28,570 nt of DNA from Conidiobolus incongruus B7586. Taxonomy: Eukaryota; Entomophthoromycota; Entomophthoromycetes; Entomophthorales; Conidiobolaceae. A model generated the notes under the pieces. That model saw only the letters and a list, made by a program, of their open reading frames with translations, searched no databases and was not told where the DNA came from. Both the position numbers and the translations under genes were made by a program. Shown one piece after another: positions 1-11,956 of the stretch (its first letter is position 1; each line of letters begins with the position of its first letter). Where the stretch lies: positions 1-28,570 of the forward strand of contig JNEM01011074.1 of NCBI GenBank assembly GCA_000697335.1. The letters are read 5' to 3'.

Positions 1-1740
1 CAACTCTCTCGCCCCATTCCTGATCTTCAACCCCCAATACTGCAATTTCGCGAACAAAATCAGACTCTAGATAAGTTTTCTCAATTTCTAAAGCTGACAC
101 TTTATATCCTCCAGTTTTGATGATATCAACTGAAGTTCTACCAAGAATTTTATAGTGTCCAGTTTGTGGATTAATACTGGCGGTATCACCAGTCTTGAAC
201 CAACCATCTGATTCAAAGGTATCCTTCGTAGCCTCTGGTCGATTGAAGTACTCTTTAAATACTGAAGGACCTCTGATTTGAAGTTCTCCAGCTTCGTCTG
301 CATTTTTAATAATTCTTTGTTCTAATGGTAAGTTATTTTCATCCAATGGACGAACTAATCTAGCTTCCACAGTTGGGAAAGGGAAGCCAACATGTCCCTC
401 AAGTCGTTGAGAGCTTGTTTCTATATATAGATTAGTTAAAATCATTCCGATTTCAGATTTATCATATCTTTCCAATAATGTATGTTCTGAAATCCTCTTC
501 CACTTTTGCAAGTTAGAGCCTGGAAATGCTGCATAGTCAGATACCATAAGACGAAAATTTTTGAATGAATTCTTGTATTTATCTTGATCTTCTTTTGATA
601 AGGTCTTAAAGTGTTGAATAAATTTGGAATAAATGGTAGGAACAGCCACAAATAGGGTAAGATCTTGTTTTGGATCTTGAAATCTTTGCCAAACCTCATT
701 TGCTTTAAATTATTGTAAAAATTTTGCAATTCCACTGTTATACAATATAGTATTCAAAGCCTATATTAAATAACATATTAAAAATAATTGGAATAATTAG
801 GAAATTATAGATATATTACATTAATAATGGCCTTAAACATTCTAAAAAAACCAGAATTTATATATAATCAATATTAATTTACATGGATATGATGTAAAGG
901 TAAAGGATGCAAGATTCTATCAGTATCTTTGTACTCCCAAGCTTTTGTCAATGCTTTATATTGAACATCGAGGTTATTGTGAGTAAGGACAACTCCCTTA
1001 GGTTTACCGGTTGTACCACTAGTATAAATAATGAGGGCTCCTCTGCTCATGTCAATGCTATCTGCTTTTGGAGGAAAAGTGGGCTAGAATAATTAGTTAA
1101 TGCAATAATTTACATGGTTTAATATAATGTACTATATATAAAAGTAATTGAGCAGTCTGATAAAATATTAGCATATAATCTTTATACAATATTAAACTGA
1201 TTAAAGATGACTTACAGCATCAGAAGTAGAAAAGTCAGTGACTGTGAATTTGATACCATTCTTCTTTGCAATAAGTTCTAATTTCAATGGAAAATCTTTA
1301 TGAGTAATAATAATGGAAGCTTGAGAGCCTTTGAGAGTATATTCTAATTCATCTGGAGGATGAGAACACCTAATGCAAGATAAATATAGTGTAGATTTAA
1401 TAAAAATATTAACTACTTAAAGGTACAGCAATGCCTCCAGCTGCCCATATGACCCATTGAGTAACAAGGTAGTCATAGGAATTAGGAAACAGATACGCAA
1501 CTCTTGCTTCTTTCAAGTCACTATAGATGTATTGGGAAATTGGATAGAAATTGGTTGAAGTAAGTTGCGTTTGAGTAAGTTGATTTTTTAATTTCTCAAC
1601 ATCCGACAATAGCTTTAAATAACAGTAATTTTTATTATTGGAAACTATAGCTGTTGAAGGATGTTCGAGTGAAGTTTTTTGATTTGATCGATTAAATATG
1701 GGTAAGATTGGAAATTCTAAATTATTGTAGTGATTAAAAA
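1..1740 (-). pseudogene. Decayed malonyl-CoA synthetase-like (ACSF3 family) acyl-CoA synthetase, 3' end outside window
   Basis: ACSF3 enzymes are mitochondrial AMP-forming ligases that activate malonate. Four exon pieces are readable on the minus strand: about 1740-1409, 1369-1216, 1083-883 and 760-1. Family marks include the ATP-binding loop YTSGTTGKPKG (exon 3), VPTIYSKF, SEIGM, and the DGWFKTGDTA and GRTSVDIIKTGGYKV blocks near the left edge. Signs of decay: no ATG in frame before the conserved region (a TAA lies upstream near 1754); the exon 1 donor (GTAGTT) leaves the frame out of phase with exon 2; TAA at 710-712 lies in frame just after FLQ and before FKANEVW; about three residues are missing nearby. 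The usual RYGMTE motif reads RYDKSE and SGSAALP reads SDYAAFP. The exon 2/3 junction is still canonical and in phase. Family assignment is confident; calling it dead rather than misassembled is somewhat less so. Confidence 0.8.
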
Positions 1741-1849
1741 AAGAAAATTAAGTCACAAACCTTGATAATAACGGTTTATAGTCAAAGTTATATTATTATA
1801 TTTAGTGAACTTTTTATTATTTCCAATAACAGAGTATTTAGTAAATATA

Positions 1850-1854
<5 letters not shown>

Positions 1855-1890
<36 letters not shown>
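1855..1890. repeat. (AT)n microsatellite, about 18 units
   Basis: An uninterrupted AT dinucleotide run lies just upstream of the ACSF3-like relic. It is followed by about 240 bases of AT-rich DNA with no coding signal. Confidence 0.95.
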
Positions 1891-1896
<6 letters not shown>

Positions 1897-2132
1897 TTAA
1901 ATTGGAGATAAAGTATGGAAACATATTCTAAATTTCATATTTTTTACCTTGGTAAATTCAACGATTTTGATATTTTGATTTTTGGATATCAAAAAACGAT
2001 ATATTTATCAAACCTATTATTAGAATAAAACTCTGAAGATATAAAATATACTTATAGATTTATACTTTATCAAAGATAATATAGATTTGTTAAGATTAAA
2101 ATATATTTTTAAATGCTTTGCATATATAAGTG

Positions 2133-2545
2133 GGATGTTTCAATCCCAAAAGATTATAGATTGATTAAGATTCTGTCTCGGGTCGGGTGGTCCGCTCGCT
2201 TTTTAACTTTAACCGTCCATCAAGATTCCAGATGTAATCCACTTACAAATATCAGGAACAATCCTTGCACAATGGAAAATTTCAGACTATAACAGAAGTC
2301 AGAGTTTCAACACATTGGCAAAGGATCAACCACATTATATAGTCACTGGACAGACATTTGCTGGAGGATCACTTTGATCAGGGCCAAGCCCTACATCTTG
2401 ATATTTTAATAAAATCCCTTTAAAGTATCTCGTTAGTTGTCTTTGGCCCGTTTCATCGAATTCACGTGATCTTTATCGCAAGACTACTTTCCAGAAGCCT
2501 TGCAATATATATAGGGGGTAGTTTAATCAATAAATTGATTCAAAT
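2133..2545. mobile_element. GC-richer non-coding island, possible solo LTR or other short element
   Basis: This stretch is clearly richer in G and C than the surrounding spacer and has no sustained reading frame. It begins with a perfect 6-bp inverted repeat (TGGGAT/ATCCCA) near 2133. It continues with TGTCTCGGGTCGGG from 2174, which resembles an LTR start, and ends with TATATATAGGGGG near 2505 and AATAAA near 2530. The pentamer GATTC sits directly before 2174 and again at 2537-2541, and ATTGATT occurs at 2160-2166 and 2534-2540. Either pair could be a target-site duplication. The right end is not the expected CA, so the LTR reading is weak. A short non-autonomous retroelement or a structured promoter RNA are alternatives. 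No internal retroelement genes are present, so if it is an LTR it is a lone fossil. Confidence 0.3.
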
Positions 2546-2769
2546 TTAACTCTATACATCAAAATCTAGTTGCATGCATATTATATTCAATTTTACGTTC
2601 ACATATATCATATTAAAACTTCTTATTAAAATAGCTTATATCATAAATAACATTGTTTTCTAATCAAAATTTCATATTATACTTTTACAATTTTCCAACT
2701 TTTTGAATAATAAAAATATTATTATTATTGATCGAAATCTCTCTCCAACAAATTACTATTTAATTAAAT

Positions 2770-5149
2770 TTGCCAATTGAATCAATGTTCTTTGCGATTG
2801 CCTCATAGACTTTAAGCAGATTTACTCAATCAACATTGAACTGAATATATCCAAGCTCATCCCATCCCAGTATAGTATAATTACTGATTGGCCATATGGG
2901 CCTCAAATCATCAACTCCAATGCCCATTTCACTAAACCAAATGATACTAGTTATAGTCTGTTTCCTTGGTTCATTTTTCCTTATTAGAGTTTTATTGATT
3001 CAGCACCTTGGTTTAAATTTCAAATAATCTTTTAAATACTGCATTGCCTTATATTACTTAATATGCCAATTTTAAAGATCAAATTTTAGCCTCAAATCCC
3101 ACCAAACACTTTACTGCGTAATAATTATTATCAACTTGTATTAAATAAGAAACTTTAACCAATAGTTAGATGACTGCTATTCGATTTGATTAACAATATT
3201 CCCCCGCCACCCACTGAATTCAAAAAAGCTAAGTGAATTTGGGATCAATTACTCGTAAGATTGGGCTTTATAATAGACTATGCTCAAACTAAAATAATAC
3301 TATAGAAAATTTCAATCATATTCGCCATTTTTTAGCACAAATGATATTGAAGAATGCTTAAACAAAATTAGGTGGATCACTTCAGTCAAAGTATCCTAAT
3401 GTCAAGTCACAATCCTGAAGATTGTTTTGAAGCATTTAGGTCTGGTTTCCAAATTGGCAGCTGCAATTGGATGGTTCATACAAATCATGCCAAGGTAATC
3501 ATAAAACTCCATTATAAATCTTCTATTTCACATTCACAACAGTTAAGCTATATTCCAACTTCGGCTTCCTTAAGCTCATTTCAAAATGAGTTTGCCAATT
3601 TTGATGTTGATAAGAGCATTACTGAAAGGTGTAATCAGCTATTAATATACAATCCGCATTTTTCACTACCATATGTTCATTCCAACCAATTGGATGATTT
3701 GAATTACGATCGAAACTTCAATGAACTTGAAACAGTCATTGATGAACTTAGTTCACAAATGGCAAATGTCATATTCCAAGTTGAAATGGATGGAGCCCTA
3801 TTTAACTTATTAAATGCTTTATATGAATGGAGCAAACAGAAGAATCGCTTAAATAAGATAAAGTTTCTCTTTATTTCTAAACACTCTCAAAATTGGGCTC
3901 AGCTGACACATAAGTGCTTCGAGTGGGTGAATCAAAAGAACCAAAACCAATATTTATTCCATGCTGCTAACTCACCTTCAGCTGTCATCCCGCCCATCTC
4001 CACGATTCTGGTTGAATTCAATCAGTGGGCTCTTATAAATTTATACTTTTATGGTGATGTAACCACTGAAGTCATTCAACTTCTCAGTAACCCTAACTTC
4101 CAATACTATGCATTCTGTGATCATCCCTCTTTTAAATAAGGTCGATGCCATCAGCTAGTCAAGAGCTTGGCCCTTTATTCTCCGCCCAATAGATCTCATA
4201 GCGTCATCTTCACAGATGGAAGATTTGTTATCCGATATTATAAAGAGGCCAAGTTTAATATGACTAATCTAAGATCATATTTCCTTCCACTAGACTGCAC
4301 GATGGACACTAATTTGATTAAATCTCTCATTGATCATCTCCCTACTCCTCCCCAAATGCTTATAGATGAACACAATGCCAAATAGATGAAAGATTTGAGC
4401 TTAAAAACCCATTAGCAGCTCCAGTAAAATATCTATCTCCCAATACTCCTGATACTTTCACAGTTGAATCATTTCATACCATAGCCTTAGCAGAGCCTTC
4501 TCTGATATCCTCCCTTTCAGGAAAATGACTATACCATCGTCAATTGATGACTTCTTTCCAAGGCCTTTGTAACCTTGAAAACAACCACCAAATCCATTTA
4601 AGCCCTATCTCATCTTTATCCAAACTTAATACTGGTATCATATTTGAATCTCCTCCAATGTGGGCTACAATATCTTTATCAGATTTAATTGAAGCATTAA
4701 ATCAGGTATATTTAATATTATACTGACCTCTAATATCATTTGTCTAATTATAATAATAGCTGGAATATGGGTCTATTAATAAGGAGAGCATTTCTATATT
4801 ACCAAGCATTCCATCTTACTCATCTATCAATCAGTCTAATGGTACTTCTGATCATACTACCAATGACAGTTCCGAAGAAGAAAATGGTATTATTCACTCA
4901 GATATGATTAGCCCATTTAATAATGAAGCATATCGACTCACTTTTTCTGGAATGGCATCTTCAATTCATCGCAAAGATCCCTGCATTCTCATTGAATTCC
5001 AAAAGCAAACACAGTTGATTCAATCTGTTGAACTGATCAGTTCTAATCATCAATTATCTAGTGAAATTTATGATCAACTACCAAAATTAACTATTAACTT
5101 TTATCAACAGCCAAAATTAGTTTGCATAAATTCAACATTCTATATCTAA
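2770..5149 (+). pseudogene. Decayed Integrator complex subunit 9 (INTS9-like)
   Basis: INTS9 is the catalytically inactive metallo-beta-lactamase/beta-CASP partner of the INTS11 endonuclease in the nuclear Integrator complex. Collinear pieces match my memory of the family: FIDSAPWF then NTALPYIT (human FVDSVPEF, MALPYIT; about 2990-3058), FSTNDIEECLNKI (about 3332), GFQIGSCNWMVHT (human GYALGSSNWIIQS; about 3448), a beta-CASP stretch to CDHPSFK (about 4136), LALYSPPNRSHSVIFTD (4167-4217), PLDCTMDTNLIKSLI (human CPIDTRLNFIQVSKLL; about 4290), LENNHQIHLSPI, and a WATISLSDLIEALNQ tail. An intron of about 54 nt (GTATAT..AATAG, 4706-4759) joins a last open exon that ends with TAA at 5149. The body is broken by in-frame stops at 2985, 3059, 4137 and 4526 and by frame changes near 3385 and 4380. 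The final 130 codons are open and include a Ser/Asn/Glu-rich insert. I trust the family; the start is not resolvable. Confidence 0.75.
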
Positions 5150-7560
5150 TCCATTAAAATTATTAGCCTTAGAATACTCATAGGTTAATTTATTATACTA
5201 TAATTGTAATATTTTTTTATCACCTAATATATCATTCAATCCATAGATAATAACCAATATATACAAATTATTCTTTGATGTTTCACAATTGATGAATCAT
5301 ATTCCATTATAAGAATTGTATCATATAATGACAACTAAAAATTTAATATTTTTCGAAAACAATTATAAGAATAGATATTGAATAGCTCTTTTAATTTATA
5401 ATAATTAATGACCTGGTTTTGAAACTAATATCACTTAGTCAATTAATTCAATTTTTAATAAAAATGATATTCATAAGCACCAATGTTGACAGTCGTGGTT
5501 AAAAATATTTTCTTGTAATAGGAATATATTAACATCTGATCAAATATAATTTATTAATTTTTCTATTGGCAGAATTTTCATTTATTTATGTGAGATGATA
5601 CTGGAATATGATTATATCATTGATATAATTAAATAAATTATAAACATTACTATTTGAATATATTTTATTTTATTATAAATATGAATATATATATATATGA
5701 TCTATAACCTATTCAGACATTATATACTATTTCAAATTATAATATTTTCACCCACTAATTGAATTTTCTATTTTGAATAATATTATTAAATAAAAACTAT
5801 TGATATGGCTATGATATTTTCTTAACATAGTAAATATATCAATTGAAACAGATTTTCTCATTTTGTTAAGTTTAGAATTTAATTGATGAATGTAAAATAT
5901 TGTAATATAATTGATTTCATTTGATTTAACCTGAGTACTTTGAAATTGCTGATGATTTAGTAGTTTTTGATTTATCATTTTGTTAAATAATCTATAAGTT
6001 TATAGATCTGAATTTTTATCAATTTAATATCATATATAGTATTAATCCAATGAAATCAATCCAATTATTATTCATATTAATATTACAAATTATATTATTT
6101 TTTAAGGTGACGAAATTAAAATAAATTTTAGAAAAACTACGTCTTTTAATTCTTTCAGAATATTTTTAAATAACTTATTTACACCAAATATTTACATTTA
6201 TATCAGTACACCTAAGAGTATACCAAATATCCAAGAAATATTTTTAACAAAGTATGTTAAAATATATGATTATTAAGATAAGCATGTATTTTAAATAATT
6301 TACCTTTATATGAATTATACAGGTTATTAATCATTGAAAGTAATGGGATTTTTAGTAATGACTTAGTTTTTGACCAAAACATTGAATATATCAATTTTCA
6401 ACATTTTAATCTCATCAAATCTCAATTTTGTTTAACAATTTGAGAATACTTTTATTATATAAAGTTCATTTAAAATTTATAATGAAAATTTAGCTATTAG
6501 TAAAAGAAAACATAACTGTTATACAATTCAAAGTTAATTATACTTCAACTCAGAAATCATATAATAAAAACATATATTGATTGATCAATGTTCTATAGCA
6601 ATTATTAATTGAACTATTTGAATTTACTTAAATCAATTGATAATTATGATCAAAGAAATTATATTAATCATAGTTTTGAAAAAAATGTCATATAAATTTT
6701 GACCTTTCAAGGTATATGATATTGGGTAAATATTGTGACTAGAATGGGTAGTGATATAGTAACTATAATGTATATTGATCAATTATGTTTTTTTTATTAC
6801 AAGTGGTATAAAATATCCTTCTTATTGTATACATTATTCAATTTTTATAATATAACAAAAATTGAAAAATTTTTAGTTTAATATTTATTAGGTATCATAT
6901 TGACAAAATTAATATTACAACTAAAATAAATGAAATTATTTCAATCTATTAGTACACATTAATAATTAGAAATTTTATTTAAGATCATTTTTCACTAAAT
7001 TTATCATTATTTAATGATAAAAGAGAACACATTTAATCTAGAATAGTATGAAAATAAAGATAAATGGAAGGATCAAGTATGGTGGTTTAACATAAACTTA
7101 AGAGGTTATCTGTATTAATAATAGTTGATATATAATTGTTAAAATAGTAAATTAATATAATATCATATAATATATGGTATTAATTCTTATGTACATAATA
7201 TTTGAACTGAGTGATAAACTATAATTGTTCAAATTCTATCAAATTATATTACATTAATTTCTATACAAAAGATACAGGTAAATTATAATTATAAAAAAGA
7301 ATAACAATATCAGTAGTAATTATATATTTACAGTTAATTTAACCAAAAACGAGATAAATAGCAAAATTATAAGTTTAATGATAAAATGTAATACGTTAGA
7401 ATAATTGTATCAAAATGTGCACATGAAATTATAGGAGAAAATGTGAATGGTTAGAAAGACTAAAGTAGGTTGATTTATATCAATAAAGAAAATAATAATG
7501 CTGATGTAAGCAAAACAATATCAATTGTTCGAGTAAATTTAAATATTGTTAAAATACAAG
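5150..7560. other. AT-rich spacer, no gene seen
   Basis: About 2.4 kb of very AT-rich DNA. The longest frames are short, AT-driven and lack recognisable domains or convincing splice structure. Short TA/AT runs occur (for example near 5680-5700). I see no RNA gene or repeat array. Confidence 0.7.
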
Positions 7561-7616
7561 GATGGTAGATTTTGAAACTATAGAAATTCGCCAGAGACAA
7601 GAGTTCTTCGATGTCT

Positions 7617-8560
7617 TCAAGGAAATGATTGTTTACGAACAGGCCAAGGTATGCGACATTTAAATTTGCGATTGAATGAAGCGACAGATAATTGACGAAT
7701 CGAAACATTAACTAAGCCAATATCAGCTAGTTGAAAATTTTATAGTTAAACACAAAGTAAATAAAAATTGGTTATAATATAATTACCCAACTTGTTCTAA
7801 TGATTGGTGATTGAAATATCAGAAAACATGGGTACGGGATCAATATATATAGAATCCAACTTTTCATTTTCTGGGGGAAGAATATCATCAAGAGATAGAT
7901 TGAAATTATCTTAATTTATAGAGTTAAAGTCAGATGTGCTGGTAGTAGGAACTATAATATCTGCATCAAATGGAAAATCAAAGTTAAGTGGCTCTGGTAC
8001 ATCTAAATAAAATATTCATTATTAAGAAATTAACTAAGAAAATCAAAGTATATAATAATCGAAGGTGGTATGTATTCAATTGCAAATTCATCAGTAGAAT
8101 AATGGTTAAATTCGGCAGAATTAATTAGTTGATTAGTAACTTTGTTTTAGTTTAGTATATTCAAAACAAGAGGAGAATTAGTGGTATTTTCTATTAATTG
8201 ATCTTGGTACCTATTTTCATTATTGCGAGTGTTTTTGAATATATGAGCTATAATATATCTTAAAAAAAAGATAAGAATATAAATGGGTAATATTAAATTA
8301 ATAAAAAAAAAAAAAAATCTTTTTTCAGAATCATTGGATTTCAATGAGTTGGAAGATGAGTTAAAAGCATTTTTGACTGTATTTGTATTATGAAAAGTAC
8401 CAGTATATTAGGCAGGGTTTTTTATTTAATTGAGTTTGATTATTAACTTGCCACATCAACAATTTAATAATTAAAGATGATGATTTAAAATCCAAAGACT
8501 GAATCTGAATTCTTTTTATAGTTGATTTAAATTCATTTAATTTAATTTTTTTCTATGGGA
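7617..8560 (-). pseudogene. Decayed gene for an unidentified single-pass membrane protein with a long acidic tail
   Basis: Reading down the minus strand, a frame from about 8400 encodes a Ser/Asn-rich stretch. A strongly hydrophobic segment follows (about 8320-8250, beginning as poly-Phe over an A-run), ending in a basic HIFKNTRNN flank, as in a transmembrane helix with a cytosolic tail. The tail continues through QLINSAEFNHYSTDEFAIEY (about 8050-8110) and an acidic exon at 8002-7787 (motifs FDFPFDADII, LSLDDILPPENEKLDSI). A 60-nt intron (7786-7727, GTAATT..ACTAG) then joins, in correct phase, a last exon ending in a basic IRQLSVASFNRKFKCRIPW motif and TGA at 7617-7619. In-frame stops interrupt it at about 8147, in the middle of the acidic exon, and just before the last intron. 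The N-terminal part (to about 8560) is only faintly visible. I recognise no family; a cell-surface sensor or adhesin-like architecture is possible. Confidence 0.5.
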
Positions 8561-8683
8561 TTAGTTTATGATGATAGATTGATTAGATGATTTTTCGTTA
8601 TCTTAAACAGATAATTGTGATTTGATCACTTCACAATCTTAACAAGGTTGCTACAGATAAATTTTATACTACCTAAATCAAAA

Positions 8684-10117
8684 ATGTTGACTCGTTCATT
8701 AAAGCAAATCAAATCTGTTAACTTGGCTACAAGAGGCTACGCCACTTCTGCTTCTTCTATCAACATCACTTCTACTCAATCTGGAGTCAAGATTGCCTCC
8801 CAAGATAATAACTCTCCCATTTCTACCCTCTCTCTCATCACCAAGGCTGGTAGCAGATTTGAAGGCAACAACTTAGGTCTCAGTCACTACTTAAAGAATT
8901 TTTCTTTTAAGGTATAATTTATTTGAGCTTTTTTTTCGAATTTGTTTAATCATTTTTCTTTTGATTTTTAATTTTGATCAATTAGGCTACTGATAAGCGC
9001 ACTGGTTTCAGTATCATTCGTGAAACCGAACTCCAAGGTGGAAGTTTATCTGTTTCTAATACTCGTGAACATTTAATTTATACCGCTCAGTTCTTCCGTG
9101 AAGATGCTCCTTACTTCATTAAGCTCTTGGCTCAAGCTGCTACTAAGGGCAAATACCACCACTATACTTTTGGCGAAGTCAACCAACAGGTCGCTGCTGA
9201 AAGCTCTTCCGCTTCTTTAGAAACTCACTTATTAGATCAAGCTCATCAGGTTGCTTTTCGTCATGGTTTAGCTAATCCCGTCTTAGCTCAACCTACCAAC
9301 AGAGTTACTATCGAAGATATTGAAAACTTTGCTCAAGCTACTACTGGTGCCGAATCCACTTTGCTCGTTGCCAATAACATTGACGCTGATCTCCTTGTCA
9401 GTGAAGCTTCTGAACAATTTGAGGGCGTTCCTTCTACTGCCTCTGTTTCTGCTATCTCCTCCAAATATTTTGGTGGTGAAAGTCGTCAAGCTGTTGCTGG
9501 TCCCCTTTCCCATGTTGCTGTTGCTTTCGAAGGTGCTTCTCTTGCCTCTAGCGAATATCCCGTTTTCCAAATCCTTCGTCAAATTTTAGGTGGTAACAAA
9601 TACGTTAAATGGGGTAATGGATCCTCCTCTTTGGCTCAACTTGCTCAATCTAATGGTACTCAAACCTCTGCTGAAGCCTTCAACTTCGGTTACAGCGATG
9701 CTGGTTTGTTTGGTTTAGTCTTATCCGCTCCTCACAGCCAAATTTCCGCCTTCACCCAATCCGCCCTTTCCGAAATCACCAAATTAGGTTCTCAAGTCTC
9801 TGATGAAGTCTTAAAGAAGGCTATTTCTCAAGCTAAATTTGAAGTTTTATCTGCCTCTGAGAATCAATTGACTTTTAACCACCAAATTGGCTTACAATTG
9901 GCTCCTCAAGGCGCTCAAGTTTCCGATGTTATCTCTAAATTGGATAGTGTCACTGCTGCTGATATTTCTAAGGTAATATTTTGAATACTTTATATCTAAA
10001 TTTGTAATAATAATGTTATTTTTTTAGTTGGTTAAGAAACTTGGTGAATCCAAGCCCACTTTGGCTGCTTTCGGTGACCTCACTCAATTACCTTATGCTG
10101 ATCAATTTAAAATCTAA
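8684..10117 (+). CDS. UQCRC2/QCR2: Cytochrome bc1 complex core protein 2 (ubiquinol-cytochrome c reductase core subunit 2)
   Basis: This is a structural core subunit of mitochondrial respiratory complex III, from the M16 peptidase-like fold, on the matrix side of the inner membrane. Exons are 8684-8911, 8986-9972 and 10028-10117, giving 434 residues, the usual size. Introns of 74 and 55 nt have GT..AG ends and keep phase. The chosen ATG opens a basic, Ser/Thr-rich mitochondrial presequence ending near RGYATS. Supporting blocks are ITKAGSRFEGNNLGLSHYL, FKATDKRTGFSI across the first intron, RETELQGG, VAVAFEGAS, QILGGNKYVKWGNGSS and a C-terminal PTLAAFGDLTQLPY. The M16 zinc motif HxxEH is not present, as expected for core 2 and unlike catalytic processing peptidases. 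Codons are strikingly more uniform and C/T-ending than in neighbouring genes (GCT, TCT, CAC, AAG), as in highly expressed genes. AATAAA-like signals follow near 10120 and 10190. Confidence 0.95.
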
Positions 10118-11880
10118 ATGAATAAATATTAATATTATTATCAAGTGGAAATTACTAATCACTATGCTTGGAAAACCACTTTTTATTAAATAAAACAATT
10201 TAATTCAATTATTAAAAATATACACGACATTATTGATCTTTCTTCTTGCTAACGTTATTTTTTTAGATTTGTCAGTTGAATGATATAATCATTCTAATCC
10301 AAATTGAGCTATTTTATTAATGTAATCAATATTGATATTTTTAATTGTACAAATTGAAATTTTTGACAATAATCTATTATCTATACTCACTATTCCAATA
10401 TTATCACAAAATCTTTTTAGTTTTTTTAATAGCAATAATGATAAAAGCTTAAAATTTACAATGTTACTCTATTATTAAATTAATGATGCGCTGATTTTTT
10501 TCAATAATTCAAACGCATTATTTATCTCTTTGTTCTACTATTGAACTTTATATAAAATACTGAGATTTATTAACAAGTTTATTTACGATTAAGGTCAGTT
10601 TGAAATAATATTAATACTGCGTCGTTTAGGTAATATAATATATATATATATATACTATTTCAATTTAATTTGTTTTAAACTCGATTTATTTGGCTTAGTG
10701 CATAATGACAATATTGATATATGGACGATGTTTATCCACAAACACAAGAATGATTCTTATTTTACTAGGAAAATATTTATATATATTGTGATGATTATTT
10801 CAAAATAGCATCAAGTCATGAGCAAACAATGTCGATTTAATAATAATTTTGAAATATATAGAGCACAAATTAATTGATAATTTTGAATCAAAATAATTGT
10901 AACTGGATTTAAATGGAGGTATTTAATTGGGATATTTGGATAAATATAATATTGAATTTGAGAAAGTTATATAATATTTTTTGTTTATTGTTAATCGTTC
11001 TAATTTCAAGGATGTTTTTGATGGTAAAATATCTTATTGAAAATGTCTAAATATTATTTCAACGATTATAATGATTGAGTAGATTTTAAAAACTATTTTG
11101 CTTAAATATAATATTTATACTAAATATTATATTTGAGTGTTACTTGATTAATAGGCTTGAAATGAAGATTGATTCGAAACTGACATCACTTGATAGAAGC
11201 TTTACTAAAAAGTATATTCAAAATTCGAAACTATCAAATTTTACTATTTTGGTTAATTTGTATTTTGAAAGATATGAAATCAAATTTTATCTTGATAACA
11301 TTGAGTTAATAATAGTTAGATATATAGGTAATCAAAAATCTCCAAACCGAAAACAGTTTTTATTATCTATCTTAATATAATTTATAACATATTTTCGGAA
11401 ATAATTTTAAAATGCACATAGTTTAGTAAAATCTTATTTGAATTTTATAAATTTAATTTTTTATTTTTCAAAAATAAGTTTGAACTTTTCATAGAAATTT
11501 ATTCAATTAGAAACTTCCGGTTTTGTAAATACATAATAATTTGTAACGCAGTTATAATAAAATAGGATTTGAAAACATCTAAAGATTGGATCTACAATCA
11601 TTAGTAGAAATGATTAGAGTCATTTTTAACAATACTTAGAATAATCATATATTATAATCAAACATAGCAATATAAAATATAAATGAATTTTCAACACTTG
11701 GTTTAATACATCTTCAAGATTATAAATTAGAAAATCATTTGAAACCAATCTATAAATTCAGTATCTTAATTACTTGATTCATGAAGCTGGATTAAAATGA
11801 TATTTGGAAAAATTAAGCATGTATATATCTCAGCACAGTTGATCAAACCTTCATCAAGTAATACCATATTACTTCAACTG
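10118..11880. other. AT-rich spacer with a short TA run, no supported gene
   Basis: It holds UQCRC2 3' sequence with AATAAA-like signals, a TA dinucleotide run at about 10638-10654, and otherwise AT-rich DNA. A 72-codon ATG frame at 11162-11380 is rich in Ile, Leu, Lys and Asn, with no recognisable domain, and I do not call it a gene. Confidence 0.6.
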
Positions 11881-11881
11881 A

Positions 11882-11888
11882 TATAAAT
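11882..11888 (+). promoter_or_regulatory. TATA-box candidate for the small secreted protein gene
   Basis: TATAAAT lies about 70 bases before the ATG at 11957, a suitable spacing for a short 5' leader. The surrounding DNA is AT-rich, so a chance match cannot be excluded. Confidence 0.35.
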
Positions 11889-11956
11889 ACAGCCAATCTA
11901 TTTAATATTATAACATTTAAATAATTTCAATTCCTATATCTTTGTATCATTTCATC

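Noticed and set aside
1-5149. In-frame TAA/TAG codons as sense codons (a reassigned genetic code).
   Set aside because: The intact genes (several thousand codons in UQCRC2, M28, ATPase, CDC27 and SNX9-type) have no internal TAA, TAG or TGA and end properly with each of them; frame changes and phase breaks accompany the stops in the relics.
5748-5978. A 76-codon minus-strand frame.
   Set aside because: Ile/Asn/Lys/Ser-rich string typical of random AT-rich DNA; no family resemblance.
7562-7648. A plus-strand 29-codon exon starting MVDFETIEIRQRQEFF and ending at a GTATGC donor.
   Set aside because: It lies opposite the last exon of the minus-strand relic, whose splicing is in phase with its neighbour; no downstream plus-strand exon follows.
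11162-11380. A 72-codon ATG frame in the spacer.
   Set aside because: Composition is AT-driven, no domain or splice structure is seen, and there is no promoter or GC rise.
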